Assembly (NCBI RefSeq): GCF_032121415.1
Contig: NZ_CP135079.1
Location: 3,038,001 to 3,102,000, forward strand
Direction of reading: 5' to 3'
Length of the DNA stretch: 64,000 nt
Source of the DNA: Streptomyces parvus
GTDB lineage: Bacteria; Actinomycetota; Actinomycetes; Streptomycetales; Streptomycetaceae
Both the position numbers and the translations under genes were made by a program. The notes under the pieces were generated by a model, which was not told where the DNA came from, ran no database searches, and worked only from the letters and a program-made list of their open reading frames with translations. Positions 8,430 through 16,882 of the stretch are shown piece by piece (position 1 is the first letter of the stretch; each line of letters starts with the position of its first letter).

Positions 8430-9362
8430 GTGAGACACGTCATCGCCCTCGATGTGGGCGGCACCGGAATGAAGGCCGCACTGGTCGGGACCGACGGCAC
8501 CCTCCTTCACGAGGCGCGGCGGGCCACCGACCGGGAGCGCGGCGCCGAAGCGGTCATCGAGTCGATCCTCGCGTTCGCGGCGGATCTGCGGGCCCACGGC
8601 GAGGAGCACCTCGGCGAGAGCGCCGTCGCCGCCGGGGTCGCCGTGCCCGGCATCGTCGACTCCGCGAAGGGCATCGCGGTGTACGCCGCGAACCTGGGCT
8701 GGCGCGACGTACCGCTGCGGGCCCTGCTCTCCGAGCGCCTGGGAGCCATCCCGGTCGCCCTCGGCCACGACGTCCGCACCGGCGGGCTCGCCGAGGGGCG
8801 TATCGGGGCCGGGCGCGGCACGGACCGCTTCCTGTTCGTCCCGCTCGGCACCGGCATCGCCGGGGCCATCGGCATCGCGGGCGCCATCGAGGCGGGCGCC
8901 CACGGGGACGCGGGCGAGATCGGCCACATCGTCGTCCGCCCGGACGGCCCCGACTGCAGCTGCGGCCAGCGCGGCTGCCTGGAGACGCTGGCCTCGGCCG
9001 CCGCGGTGACCCGGGCCTGGGCCGCCGCCTCCGGGGACCCCGGGGCGGACGCCGCGGACTGCGCGAAGGCCGTCGAGTCGGGCGACCCGGCGGCGATCGA
9101 GGTCTGGCGGAACGCGGTCGACGCGCTCGCCGCCGGCCTCGTCACCGCGCTCACCCTGCTCGACCCGGGCACGCTCATCATCGGTGGCGGTCTCGCCGAA
9201 GCCGGGGAAACCTTGTTCACACCACTGCGTGCGGCCGTCGAGGAACGCGTCACGTTCCAGAAGCTGCCCCACATCGTCCCGGCGGCCCTCGGGGACACCG
9301 CCGGATGCCTGGGCGCGGGGCTGCTCGCCTGGGATCTACTCGCCACGGAGGTTTCCGCCTGA
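8430..9362 (+). CDS. nagK: ROK-family N-acetylglucosamine kinase
   Basis: A 310-residue cytoplasmic sugar kinase of the ROK family. The N-terminal ATP-binding signature (ALDVGGTGMKAALVG), the ROK signature region (GTGIAGAIGIAG) and the zinc-binding CSCGQRGCLET motif are all present. It should phosphorylate N-acetylglucosamine to GlcNAc-6-phosphate, the substrate of the next gene. The stop codon overlaps the nagA start (TGATG at 9360-9364), so the two are translationally coupled. The start is GTG 8430 without a strong ribosome binding site. A dre-like site just upstream indicates DasR control. The gene pair corresponds to nagKA of S. coelicolor by order and similarity from memory. Confidence 0.9.
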   Translation: MRHVIALDVGGTGMKAALVGTDGTLLHEARRATDRERGAEAVIESILAFAADLRAHGEEHLGESAVAAGVAVPGIVDSAKGIAVYAANLGWRDVPLRALLSERLGAIPVALGHDVRTGGLAEGRIGAGRGTDRFLFVPLGTGIAGAIGIAGAIEAGAHGDAGEIGHIVVRPDGPDCSCGQRGCLETLASAAAVTRAWAAASGDPGADAADCAKAVESGDPAAIEVWRNAVDALAAGLVTALTLLDPGTLIIGGGLAEAGETLFTPLRAAVEERVTFQKLPHIVPAALGDTAGCLGAGLLAWDLLATEVSA

Positions 9363-10519
9363 TGGCCCCACGCGCAGCAGACAGCACCGTTCTCGCCGGC
9401 GCCCGGGTGGTGCTTCCCACCGGCACGGTCGAGGACGGCCGGGTGACCGTCGAAGGCACCCGCATCGCCGACTCCGCACCGGAGGGCGCCCGGACCGTCG
9501 ACCTCTCCGGCCACTGGGTGGTCCCGGGCTTCGTGGACATGCACAACCACGGCGGCGGCGGGGCCTCCTTCACCTCCGGCACCGTGGACGAGGTCCTCAC
9601 CGGCATCCGTACGCACCGCGAGCACGGCACCACCACGATGGTCGCCTCCACCGTCACCGGCGAGATGGACTTCCTCGCCCGGCGGGCGGGCGTCCTGTCC
9701 GAACTGGTCGAGCAGGGCGATCTTGCGGGGATCCACTTCGAGGGCCCCTTCATCTCGCCGTGCCGCAAGGGCGCCCACAGCGAGGAGCTGCTGCGCGACC
9801 CGGACCCGGCCGAGGTCCGCAAGCTGCTGGACGCCGCGCGCGGCACCGCCCGGATGTTCACCCTCGCCACCGAACTGCCCGGCGGCATCGATTCCGTACG
9901 GCTGCTCGCCCAGCACGGGGTCATCGCCGCCATCGGCCACACGGACGCGACGTACGAGCAGACCGTCGAGGCCATCGACGCGGGTGCGACCGTCGCCACG
10001 CATCTGTTCAACGCGATGCCGCCGCTGGCCCACCGCGAGCCCGGACCGATCGCCGCCCTCCTGGAGGACGACCGGATCACCGTCGAGCTGATCAACGACG
10101 GTACGCATCTGCACCCGGCCGTCCTGGAGCTGGCCTACCGGCACAAGGGCGCCGGCCGGGTCGCGCTGATCACCGACGCGATGGACGCGGCCGGCTTCGG
10201 CGACGGGGAGTACCAGCTCGGCCCGCTCGCGGTCGAGGTCACCGACGGGGTGGCCCGGCTGGTGGACGGCGGCTCGATCGCCGGATCCACGCTCACCCTG
10301 GACACCGCGTTCCGCCGGGCGGTCACCCTCGACGAGATCCCCGTCGAGGACGTCGTCCGGTCCATCTCCGCCAACCCGGCCCGGCTGCTCGGCGTCGACG
10401 ACCGGGTCGGCTCGCTCGACCCGGGCAAGGACGCCGACCTGGTGGTGCTCGACGAGGACTTCGTCCTCAAGGGCGTCATGCGTCAGGGCGAGTGGATCAT
10501 CGAGCCGAAGACGGCCTGA
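9362..10519 (+). CDS. nagA: N-acetylglucosamine-6-phosphate deacetylase
   Basis: A 385-residue amidohydrolase-superfamily enzyme that removes the acetyl group from GlcNAc-6-phosphate, giving glucosamine-6-phosphate and acetate. Metal-binding His61 and His63 occur in FVDMHNHGG, the substrate-loop Glu is in HFEGPFISP, later histidines are in AIGHTDATY and ATHLFNAMPPL, and the catalytic Asp is in LITDAMDAAG. ATG 9362 overlaps the nagK stop and has GGAGG about 10 bases upstream; a longer frame from 9305 would lie inside nagK. A strong hairpin follows at 10547-10592, ending the nagKA operon. Confidence 0.95.
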   Translation: MAPRAADSTVLAGARVVLPTGTVEDGRVTVEGTRIADSAPEGARTVDLSGHWVVPGFVDMHNHGGGGASFTSGTVDEVLTGIRTHREHGTTTMVASTVTGEMDFLARRAGVLSELVEQGDLAGIHFEGPFISPCRKGAHSEELLRDPDPAEVRKLLDAARGTARMFTLATELPGGIDSVRLLAQHGVIAAIGHTDATYEQTVEAIDAGATVATHLFNAMPPLAHREPGPIAALLEDDRITVELINDGTHLHPAVLELAYRHKGAGRVALITDAMDAAGFGDGEYQLGPLAVEVTDGVARLVDGGSIAGSTLTLDTAFRRAVTLDEIPVEDVVRSISANPARLLGVDDRVGSLDPGKDADLVVLDEDFVLKGVMRQGEWIIEPKTA

Positions 10520-10546
10520 GGCCGGCGGGCCGTTGAGCACGTAACG

Positions 10547-10592
10547 AAGCGATGGCGGTCGGCGCCCGGGACTGGGCCGACCGCCGTCGCTT
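10547..10592 (+). terminator. Hairpin downstream of nagA
   Basis: Near-perfect 17-bp arms (10547-10563 and 10576-10592) with one mismatch and a 12-base loop, followed by TTTG. It probably ends the nagKA transcript. Confidence 0.7.
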
Positions 10593-10672
10593 TGACATGA
10601 TCATCGGCATCGCCTGCCGCGGACGGCCGGCGTGCACCGCTGGGCCACGCACCGAGGGAGGGACCGGACGAC

Positions 10673-11599
10673 GTGATCCTGACCGTCACCCTGAACACCG
10701 CGCTCGACGTGACGTACACCGTCGACGCTCTCGTCCCGCACGGCAGCCACCGGGTCGGCGAGGTCACCGAACGCCCCGGCGGCAAGGGCCTCAACGTCGC
10801 CCGGGTGCTGGGCTCCCTCGGCCACGACGCCGTCGTCACCGGCTTCGTCGGCGGCGCCACCGGAGACGTCCTGCGCGGCCTGCTCGCCCCGCTCCCGCCG
10901 CGCGACGCCCTCGTCCACGTCACCGGGAACACCCGCCGCACCCTCGCGATCACCGACCGCTCGACCGGTGACACCACCCAGCTCAACGAACCCGGACCGC
11001 AGGTGAGCCCCGCCGAATGGGCCGCCTTCCTGCGGACGTACGAGGAGCTGGTCGCCGGGGCCGACGCGGTCGCCCTCTGCGGCTCCCTGCCGCCCGGCAT
11101 CCACGTCGGGGCCTATGCCGAACTGGTCCGGATCGCCCGCGCCGCCGCCGTGCCCGTGCTGCTGGACACCAGCGGCGAACCGCTGCGCCGGGGCATCGCC
11201 GCCCGCCCCGACCTGGTCAAGCCGAACGCGGAGGAGCTGGCCCGGCTGACCGGTTCCCGCGACCCGCTGCGCGCCGCGGGGGACGCCCGCCGCCGAGGGG
11301 CCCACGCCGTGGTCGCCTCGCTCGGCCCCAAGGGTGTGCTCGCACTCACCCCGGACGGCGTCTGGCGGGCGGCCCCGCCCGCCCCCGTGCGCGGCAACCC
11401 GACCGGCGCGGGCGACTCCGCGGTCGCCGGGCTCCTGTCCGCCCTGGCCGAGGGCCTCGACTGGCCGGAGCGGCTGGCCCGGGCGGTGGCGCTGTCGACG
11501 GCGACGGTGCTGGCCCCGGCGGCGGGCGAGTTCGACGCGGCGGCCTACGCGGAGCTGCTGCCGCGCGTCACGGTGGAGCCGCACACGCCGACGCCCTGA
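10673..11599 (+). CDS. PfkB-family 1-phosphofructokinase-type hexose kinase
   Basis: A 308-residue ribokinase/PfkB sugar kinase. The N-terminal substrate motif (GGKGLNVARVLGSLG) and the C-terminal anion-hole/catalytic motif (NPTGAGDSAVAGLL, catalytic Asp in GAGDS) are present, and the N-terminus LTVTLNTALDVTYTVD is typical of the FruK/LacC branch. It likely phosphorylates a sugar-1- or sugar-6-phosphate such as fructose-1-phosphate or tagatose-6-phosphate; the exact substrate is not decided by the sequence. No PTS gene is adjacent. GTG 10673 is preceded by GGGAGGGA. Its stop codon sits inside a strong bidirectional terminator hairpin. Confidence 0.85.
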   Translation: MILTVTLNTALDVTYTVDALVPHGSHRVGEVTERPGGKGLNVARVLGSLGHDAVVTGFVGGATGDVLRGLLAPLPPRDALVHVTGNTRRTLAITDRSTGDTTQLNEPGPQVSPAEWAAFLRTYEELVAGADAVALCGSLPPGIHVGAYAELVRIARAAAVPVLLDTSGEPLRRGIAARPDLVKPNAEELARLTGSRDPLRAAGDARRRGAHAVVASLGPKGVLALTPDGVWRAAPPAPVRGNPTGAGDSAVAGLLSALAEGLDWPERLARAVALSTATVLAPAAGEFDAAAYAELLPRVTVEPHTPTP

Positions 11600-11622
11600 C
11601 CACCGGGCCGGTGGTCAGGGCG
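11592..11622. terminator. Bidirectional terminator hairpin between convergent genes
   Basis: Perfect 14-bp arms (11592-11605 and 11609-11622) with a 3-base loop. The arm includes the pfkB-like stop codon, and the convergent gene ends at 11639. No T-tract is present, as is common in this genome. Confidence 0.75.
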
Positions 11623-11638
11623 TGAGCAGAGGGAGCGG

Positions 11639-12649
11639 TCAGCCGTTCTTCTGGATGTGGCCGGACTTCAGCTCCAGCTGGTCGAGATTGGCGTCGCACT
11701 CGTCGCCCGTCTCGCAGGACAGCTTGAGGGTGTTGGCTCCCTTGTCGAGCTGGACGTACGCGTAGGTGTTCGTCCAGCCCTTCTCCAGGTCGCCCTCGGG
11801 AGCGTTCGCGAAGTTCTTCATGTTGATGGAGCGGGGCTCCTGGTCGTTGACCGTCAGGGTCGTCTTCGCGTCCTTGCCGGGCACGCCGTAGGTCACGTAC
11901 AGGGTGTACGCGCCGGCTTCGGGCACCTCCACCGACCAGGTGGCCGACCGGCCGACCTCGTTGAGGTTGATGTAGTTGCCGTTCGCGCCCTTGGCGCCCT
12001 TGACCGTGGAGTCCAGGGCCGCGGTGCCGCCCAGCGTCAGCGTCGCCGCGTCCTGCTTCGGCAGCTCGACCGGCTTGGGGGTCTTCTCGGGCTTCTTCTC
12101 CGGCTTCTTCGACTCCTCGACCTCGCCGGCGGGGCCCTCCGAGGAGGACGCCTCGTTCTTCTTGTCGTCCTTGTCGCCGTCGTCGCCCGTGAGCAGGGCG
12201 GCGCCGATGCCGATGAGGACGACCGCGACCACGGCGACCGCCGCGATCAGGAGCGCCTTGGTGTTCGGGCCGCCGCGGCCCGTGCCGCCGCCGTGGCCGC
12301 CCTGGGCCGGGGGCTGCCCGTGGGACGCGCCGCCGGGGTAGGTCTCGGGGGCCGCGTACTGCGGGTTCGGCCGGTCGTACTGCTGCGCGGGCCGGCCGTA
12401 GGTCTGCTGGGGCGGGTAGCCGTACCCGCCCTGCTGCTGCGGCGCCTGCTGCTGGCCGTACTGGCGCTCCCCGACGGCACGCACCTGGTTGTAGGACGTT
12501 CTGGGCACGCCCGGCTGCGCGGCCGGACCCGGGTAGCCGTAACCGCCCTGGCCGGGCGCCTGGGCGCCTGCCGCCTGTCCGTCCGCGTACAGATAGCCGA
12601 ACGGATCGTCGTCCTCGGGCTTGCTCGCGCCGTTGTTTCCGGCCGTCAT
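11639..12649 (-). CDS. Membrane-anchored protein with extracellular carbohydrate-binding-type domain
   Basis: A 336-residue protein. Residues 1-125 are a cytoplasmic Gln/Gly/Tyr/Pro-rich low-complexity segment, one transmembrane helix follows (ALLIAAVAVVAVVLIGIGAA), then a Lys/Glu/Pro-rich spacer (SKKPEKKPEKTPKPVE) and a C-terminal beta-sandwich-like domain of about 130 residues (ATWSVEVPEAGAYTLYVTY; LDQLELK) resembling CBM35/CBM6-type modules. The function is unknown; surface sugar or polymer binding is inferred from the domain type. ATG 12649 has GAGGAG about 10 bases upstream and is preferred to ATG 12670. It is convergent with the PfkB kinase. Confidence 0.75.
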   Translation of the reverse strand: MTAGNNGASKPEDDDPFGYLYADGQAAGAQAPGQGGYGYPGPAAQPGVPRTSYNQVRAVGERQYGQQQAPQQQGGYGYPPQQTYGRPAQQYDRPNPQYAAPETYPGGASHGQPPAQGGHGGGTGRGGPNTKALLIAAVAVVAVVLIGIGAALLTGDDGDKDDKKNEASSSEGPAGEVEESKKPEKKPEKTPKPVELPKQDAATLTLGGTAALDSTVKGAKGANGNYINLNEVGRSATWSVEVPEAGAYTLYVTYGVPGKDAKTTLTVNDQEPRSINMKNFANAPEGDLEKGWTNTYAYVQLDKGANTLKLSCETGDECDANLDQLELKSGHIQKNG

Positions 12650-12792
12650 CCCTGGGTCACTCCTCACCATCTCGCCAGCCGTCGCCGACCGGCCGAGCCT
12701 ACCTCGAACGGAGCAGCCCCCGAATTGCGCTCATCCACGGGGACGGCCCCGGGGGAACGGGTACGGGGTAGGGGGGGAATGCGTCGTGAACG

Positions 12793-14493
12793 TCATCCGG
12801 CTCTGCGGTGAACCTTCGACCGGGACCGTTTTTCCACGTACATCCGCTGGTCGGCGGAGCGCAGGACCTCTTCGACGGTCATGCCGCACTCGGCCCAGCC
12901 GATGCCGAAGCTCGCCCCGACCCGGACCGCACGACCGTCGACCCTTATGGGCGGAATGATGGCATTTCTCAGACGAACGGCCAGGTCAGCGGCGTCCGCC
13001 GCCCCGAGGCCGTCGGCGAGAACGACGAATTCGTCACCCCCGAGCCGGGCGACGGTGTCGCCGTCCCGCACACAGGCGCTCAGCCGCCGGGCGACCTCGA
13101 TGAGCACGGCGTCGCCGGTGTGGTGCCCGAAGCGGTCGTTGATGGACTTGAAACCGTCGAGGTCGCAGAAGAGGACCGCGAGCCCCTTTGTCCCGTCGTC
13201 GTGCTCCGGGTCCGGGGCCACCGTGTGCACGTGGTGGTCGAAGGGACCGCCGCCGGGGATCGCCTCGCCCTCGTAGCCGTCGGCCTGGTAGCTGTGGGTG
13301 AGGGACGACTCGACGTCGCCGTACGCCGCGTCCAGCGCCTCGATCGCGGTCGCGGCCGGGGAGGAGTGCGGCCGCTCGCAGATCCGGGCGGAGAGCCGCG
13401 ACTTCAGCTCGGCGCTGTTGGGCAGCCCGGTCAGCGCGTCGTGCGAAGCGCGGTGGGCGAGGTTCAGCTCGTGGCGCTTGCGCTCCTCTATGTCCTCGAC
13501 ATGGGTGAGCAGGAAACGCGGCCCGTCGGTGGTGTCCGCGACGACCGAGTTGCGCAGCGAGACCCAGAGGTAGGTGCCGTCCCGGCGGCTGAGGCGCAGC
13601 TCGGCCCGGCCGCCCTCGGCGGAGGTGCGCAGCAGGGTGCCGATGTCCTCGGGGTGGACCAGGTCGGCGAAGGAGTAGCGGCGCATCACGGAGGCCGGCC
13701 GGCCGAGCAGCCGGCACAGGGCGTCGTTGGTCCGCAGCAGCCTGCCCTGCTGGTCGCCGCCCATCTCGGCGATGGCCATGCCGCTGGGCGCGTACTCGAA
13801 GGCCTGCCGGAAGGACTCCTCGCTGGCCCGCAGCGCCTGCTGCTCCCGCTCCAGGCGGACGAGGGCGCGCTGCATGTTGGACCGCAGGCGTGCGTTGCTG
13901 ATGGCGATGGCGGCCTGGGAGGCGTACATCTGGAGCGCTTCGCGCCCCCATGCGCCGGGACGGCGTCCGTTGCGCGGCCGGTCGACGGATATGACCCCGA
14001 GGAGGTCGCCCCCGCCCGCCGATGCGTACATCGGGGCATAGAGCCGGTCGAGCGGGTGCCACTCGTCCTCGAACCGGGGTTCGGGCCCTTCGGTGTGCCA
14101 CTGCGGTACGTCGTCGTCGAGGAGGACCCAGCCCTCGGTGTGCGGGATGAAGCGGAGACTGCCCCATGCCTCGCCCATGGAGAGCCGGCGGTTCCAGGAG
14201 TCGCGGGAGCCGACGCGGCCGGTGATCAGGGCCTCGGCGGCGGCGTTGCCCGCGAAGGCGGCGATGACGAGGTCACCTTCGGGCCGGACCAGGTTGACGC
14301 AGGCCAGCTCGTAGCCGAGGCCCTCGACGATCCCGTCGACCACGCTCTGGAGCGTGTCCGCGAGACTCCGCGCCGTGTTGAGATCGGCGACGGCCTGATG
14401 CAGCTGACGCAGGGTCGCCAGGCGGACGTACGGTTCCGACTCGGCCTCCATCGCTCGCACCCCCGGGACCTCGACAGCAACTCCAGGTTTCAT
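12793..14493 (-). CDS. cdgB: GAF-PAS-GGDEF diguanylate cyclase (CdgB-like)
   Basis: A 566-residue cytoplasmic c-di-GMP synthase. The order is a GAF domain about 25-205, PAS/PAC about 224-340, and GGDEF about 345-560. The active-site GGDEF is at 485-489 and an inhibitory I-site RxxD (RDGD, 476-479) precedes it by five residues, so it should be active and product-inhibited. About 60 extra acidic/His-rich residues (about 372-436) are inserted in the GGDEF domain before LAVLFCDLDGFKSIND. The architecture and location match CdgB, a BldD target in S. coelicolor controlling development. Start choice is uncertain: ATG 14493 or ATG 14451. Crp-like and BldD-like sites lie upstream. Confidence 0.88.
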   Translation of the reverse strand: MKPGVAVEVPGVRAMEAESEPYVRLATLRQLHQAVADLNTARSLADTLQSVVDGIVEGLGYELACVNLVRPEGDLVIAAFAGNAAAEALITGRVGSRDSWNRRLSMGEAWGSLRFIPHTEGWVLLDDDVPQWHTEGPEPRFEDEWHPLDRLYAPMYASAGGGDLLGVISVDRPRNGRRPGAWGREALQMYASQAAIAISNARLRSNMQRALVRLEREQQALRASEESFRQAFEYAPSGMAIAEMGGDQQGRLLRTNDALCRLLGRPASVMRRYSFADLVHPEDIGTLLRTSAEGGRAELRLSRRDGTYLWVSLRNSVVADTTDGPRFLLTHVEDIEERKRHELNLAHRASHDALTGLPNSAELKSRLSARICERPHSSPAATAIEALDAAYGDVESSLTHSYQADGYEGEAIPGGGPFDHHVHTVAPDPEHDDGTKGLAVLFCDLDGFKSINDRFGHHTGDAVLIEVARRLSACVRDGDTVARLGGDEFVVLADGLGAADAADLAVRLRNAIIPPIRVDGRAVRVGASFGIGWAECGMTVEEVLRSADQRMYVEKRSRSKVHRRAG

Positions 14494-14549
14494 ATCGACG
14501 TACTTGTTGCAGTGTCACGGCCACTGAATCACAGTGAGCTGTGCACCCG

Positions 14550-14562
14550 GTACACAGGGTCA
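14550..14562 (-). promoter_or_regulatory. BldD-like box upstream of cdgB
   Basis: Read on the minus strand the site is TGACCCTGTGTAC, matching 12 of 13 positions of the BldD consensus TNACNC[A/T]GNGTNA. It lies 57 bp before the ATG at 14493. BldD regulation of cdgB is known in S. coelicolor. Confidence 0.55.
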
Positions 14563-14577
14563 GCAGAAAATGGACTC

Positions 14578-14593
14578 TGTGACTCAAGTCACA
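14578..14593. promoter_or_regulatory. Crp-like palindrome upstream of cdgB
   Basis: TGTGACT and AGTCACA arms are separated by CA, giving GTG-N6-GTCAC, which fits the Streptomyces Crp motif GTG(N6)GNCAC. It is about 85 bp upstream of the cdgB start. Confidence 0.5.
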
Positions 14594-14780
14594 ACAGATG
14601 ACCGGGGGGTGCCGGTGACTCACGGCGACGACGATCGTTCCGCGGTCACCGGGAGAGACGGATTCCCGTTGTGTGCGCCCGCGCACGCCCCTCTCCCGCT
14701 CTTCACCCTCCCGGGGTCCTAGGACCCGCCTGGTCCCCTGGCCCGATGCGGCCGTCCGCCCCCGCGGTTAGCGTCGGGGT

Positions 14781-15344
14781 GTGCTCCAGACGAAGCCCCC
14801 CACCCCGCGCCCCGAGCCCATCCCCCATGCTGAGGGAGTGAGCAACGACGAGTTCCGCGCCGCCCTCGCGCGGCTGGCCGCCGGGGTGGTGCTGGTCACC
14901 GCCCAGGAGCCGCCCCTCGACGAGGACGGCCGGGGCGAGGACGTGGGCATGACGGCGACCGCCTTCATGTCCGTGTCCCTGGAACCGCCCCTGGTGATGG
15001 TGAGCCTGCGCAACGGCTCCCGGATGGACGACCTGCTGGACGAGCAGCCGCTGTGGGCGGTCTCCGTCCTGGCCGCGAGCCAGCGGCACATCGCGGGCCG
15101 GTTCGCCATGAAGGGCCGGATCAGCGACCGGCTGCTGTTCGAGGACGTCGCGTACGTACGGGGCGAGGTGACGCGGGCCCCGCTGATCGGCGGGGCGCTG
15201 GCGACGCTGGAGTGCCGGACCGAGCAGCGCGTGGGGGCCGGGGACCACACCCTGGTGATCGGGCGGGTGCTCACGGCAAAGCTGCCGAGCCCGGAGGGCG
15301 ACCCGCTGACGTACTTCAAGGGCCGCTACCGCCACCTGGGCTGA
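14781..15344 (+). CDS. Flavin reductase-like FMN-binding protein
   Basis: A 187-residue protein of the flavin reductase-like family (split-barrel fold). Landmarks are FRAALARLAAGVVLVT, GMTATAFMSVSLEPPLVMVSL (the flavin phosphate-binding loop region), and GDHTLVIGRVL. Family members reduce FMN/FAD with NAD(P)H for partner monooxygenases or act as flavoproteins; no partner oxygenase is adjacent, so its physiological role is open. GTG 14781 lacks a convincing ribosome binding site; GTG 14838 (VSNDEF) is a possible shorter start. It is divergent from cdgB and convergent with arfB. Confidence 0.82.
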   Translation: MLQTKPPTPRPEPIPHAEGVSNDEFRAALARLAAGVVLVTAQEPPLDEDGRGEDVGMTATAFMSVSLEPPLVMVSLRNGSRMDDLLDEQPLWAVSVLAASQRHIAGRFAMKGRISDRLLFEDVAYVRGEVTRAPLIGGALATLECRTEQRVGAGDHTLVIGRVLTAKLPSPEGDPLTYFKGRYRHLG

Positions 15345-15417
15345 CGTCCCGCCCGGGACACCCGCCCGCCGACCGCCCGGGCCGCCGCCCCGCCCCGCGT
15401 CCGCCCGGGGCAGTCGA

Positions 15418-15852
15418 CTACCAGTCGCGGCCGGAGCGCCCGCGCTTCGTGTCACTGCGCTGCTTCTTCTCGCGCAGCCTGCGCTCGTTGATCCCGCGCG
15501 GGATCTTCCGCTTGATCCGGGGCTTGGGCGGCGGCGCGGTGGCCTCGGCGAGGAGGGAGGCGAGCCGCACGGCGGCCGTCTCGCGGTTGCGCCACTGGGA
15601 GCGGTGCTCGGAGGCCCGCACGGAGACCACCCCACTCACCAGCCGGCCCGCGAGCCGCTCCAGCGCCCGCGCCTTCCACACCTCGGGGAGCGCGTCGGTC
15701 GCCGCCAGGTCGAAGCGCAGCTCCACCTGGGAGTCGCTGGTGTTGACGTGCTGACCGCCGGGCCCGGAGGACCGCGAGAAACGCCACATGAGCTCGGCCT
15801 CCGGGAGGGAGACCGAGCCGCGGATGACATAGGGCCCGGACATGACACCCAT
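15418..15852 (-). CDS. arfB: Alternative ribosome-rescue factor ArfB (peptidyl-tRNA hydrolase, GGQ domain)
   Basis: A 144-residue class I release factor-like protein. The catalytic GGQ is at 32-34 in SSGPGGQHVNTSDSQVELRF, followed by the basic C-terminal tail (KPRIKRKIPRG; RREKKQR-like) which in ArfB enters the empty mRNA channel of stalled ribosomes. It releases nascent chains from non-stop complexes. The length is usual for ArfB. ATG 15852 has GGAGGG four bases upstream; ATG 15843 is an alternative. It is monocistronic, convergent with the flavin reductase. Confidence 0.92.
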   Translation of the reverse strand: MGVMSGPYVIRGSVSLPEAELMWRFSRSSGPGGQHVNTSDSQVELRFDLAATDALPEVWKARALERLAGRLVSGVVSVRASEHRSQWRNRETAAVRLASLLAEATAPPPKPRIKRKIPRGINERRLREKKQRSDTKRGRSGRDW

Positions 15853-16037
15853 GGTCCCTCCCCCGCACCCCGCCCGTCACCTTCTTTTGCACTGCCCGCA
15901 CCCCTCGCGTCCGGAGGAAGTTCGTAAAGAAAGTAAAGCCGGCAGGAACCTCGTGGTCCGCCGCACGCGTTAGGACGGGTGACGGGTAGCTTTCGTGATG
16001 GCACGAAGCCCGCACACGACGAGGAAAGGGACTTCCC

Positions 16038-16613
16038 ATGGCAGTAAGCCTGTCCAAGGGCGGCAACGTCTCGCTCACCAAGGAGGCACCGGGCCTTACC
16101 GCCGTCACGGTCGGCCTCGGCTGGGACGTCCGCACCACCACCGGCACCGACTTCGACCTCGACGCCTCGGCGATCGCGGTCAACCCGACGGGGAAGGTCG
16201 TCTCGGACGGACACTTCGTCTTCTTCAACAACAAGTCGACGCCGGACCAGACCATCGTGCACACCGGTGACAACGTCACGGGTGAGGGCGAGGGCGACGA
16301 CGAGCAGATCAACGTCAACCTGGCGGGCCTGCCGGCCGACGTGGACAAGATCGTCTTCCCGGTCTCCATCTACGACGCCGAGACCCGCAGCCAGAACTTC
16401 GGCCAGGTCCGCAACGCGTTCATCCGCATCCTCAACCAGGCCGGCGGCGCCGAGATCGCCCGCTACGACCTGAGCGAGGACGCCGCCACCGAGACCGCCA
16501 TGGTCTTCGGCGAGCTCTACCGCAACGGCGCCGAGTGGAAGTTCCGCGCGGTCGGCCAGGGGTACGCCTCCGGCCTGCGCGGCATCGCCCAGGACTTCGG
16601 CGTCAACCTCTGA
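16038..16613 (+). CDS. TerD-family calcium-binding stress protein
   Basis: A 191-residue protein covering a single TerD domain from start to end ([60 protein letters not shown]; ending [10 protein letters not shown]). The acidic loops that bind Ca2+ in TerD proteins (DFDLDAS and [10 protein letters not shown]) are present. TerD proteins are multi-copy in streptomycetes and are linked to tellurite resistance and development; the exact role here is not known. The ATG at 16038 is preceded by AGGAAAGGGA. A perfect 40-bp palindrome follows at 16641-16680 as terminator. Confidence 0.95.
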   Translation: MAVSLSKGGNVSLTKEAPGLTAVTVGLGWDVRTTTGTDFDLDASAIAVNPTGKVVSDGHFVFFNNKSTPDQTIVHTGDNVTGEGEGDDEQINVNLAGLPADVDKIVFPVSIYDAETRSQNFGQVRNAFIRILNQAGGAEIARYDLSEDAATETAMVFGELYRNGAEWKFRAVGQGYASGLRGIAQDFGVNL

Positions 16614-16640
16614 CGCCTCGCCCGAGCGCACGACAGTTTC

Positions 16641-16680
16641 ACCGGAGCCCCCGGCCGCGATCGCGGCCGGGGGCTCCGGT
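16641..16680. terminator. Perfect 40-bp loopless palindrome after terD-like gene
   Basis: Both 20-bp halves (16641-16660 and 16661-16680) are exact reverse complements. It is a strong GC-rich hairpin without a T-tract, 28 bp beyond the stop codon. Confidence 0.75.
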
Positions 16681-16882
16681 GTGTGTGAGCCGCCGTCAAG
16701 CCGACTGCCGCGCACCGCTGAAACCCGCCACTTCACCGAATACCGGACAGCGCGGCACCCCATTCGTACAAGGACTGGTCAAAAACTTGTGAGGCAATTG
16801 TCGGCACACCGTCAATTTCGCTCATTCGATGGCACGCTCTCCGCTCGTAGTCCCCCCACAGGACGACCGACGGAGAACACAC

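Larger units (their letters stand above)
14494..14780. other. Divergent promoter region of cdgB and flavin reductase
   Basis: A 287-bp non-coding region of lower G+C. It contains a BldD-like box (14550-14562) and a Crp-like palindrome (14578-14593), described separately. No gene is supported. Confidence 0.7.

Noticed and set aside
14578..14593. Palindrome as a BldD box
   Set aside because: Half-site spacing is four bases rather than the five of the BldD consensus; a Crp-type motif fits better.
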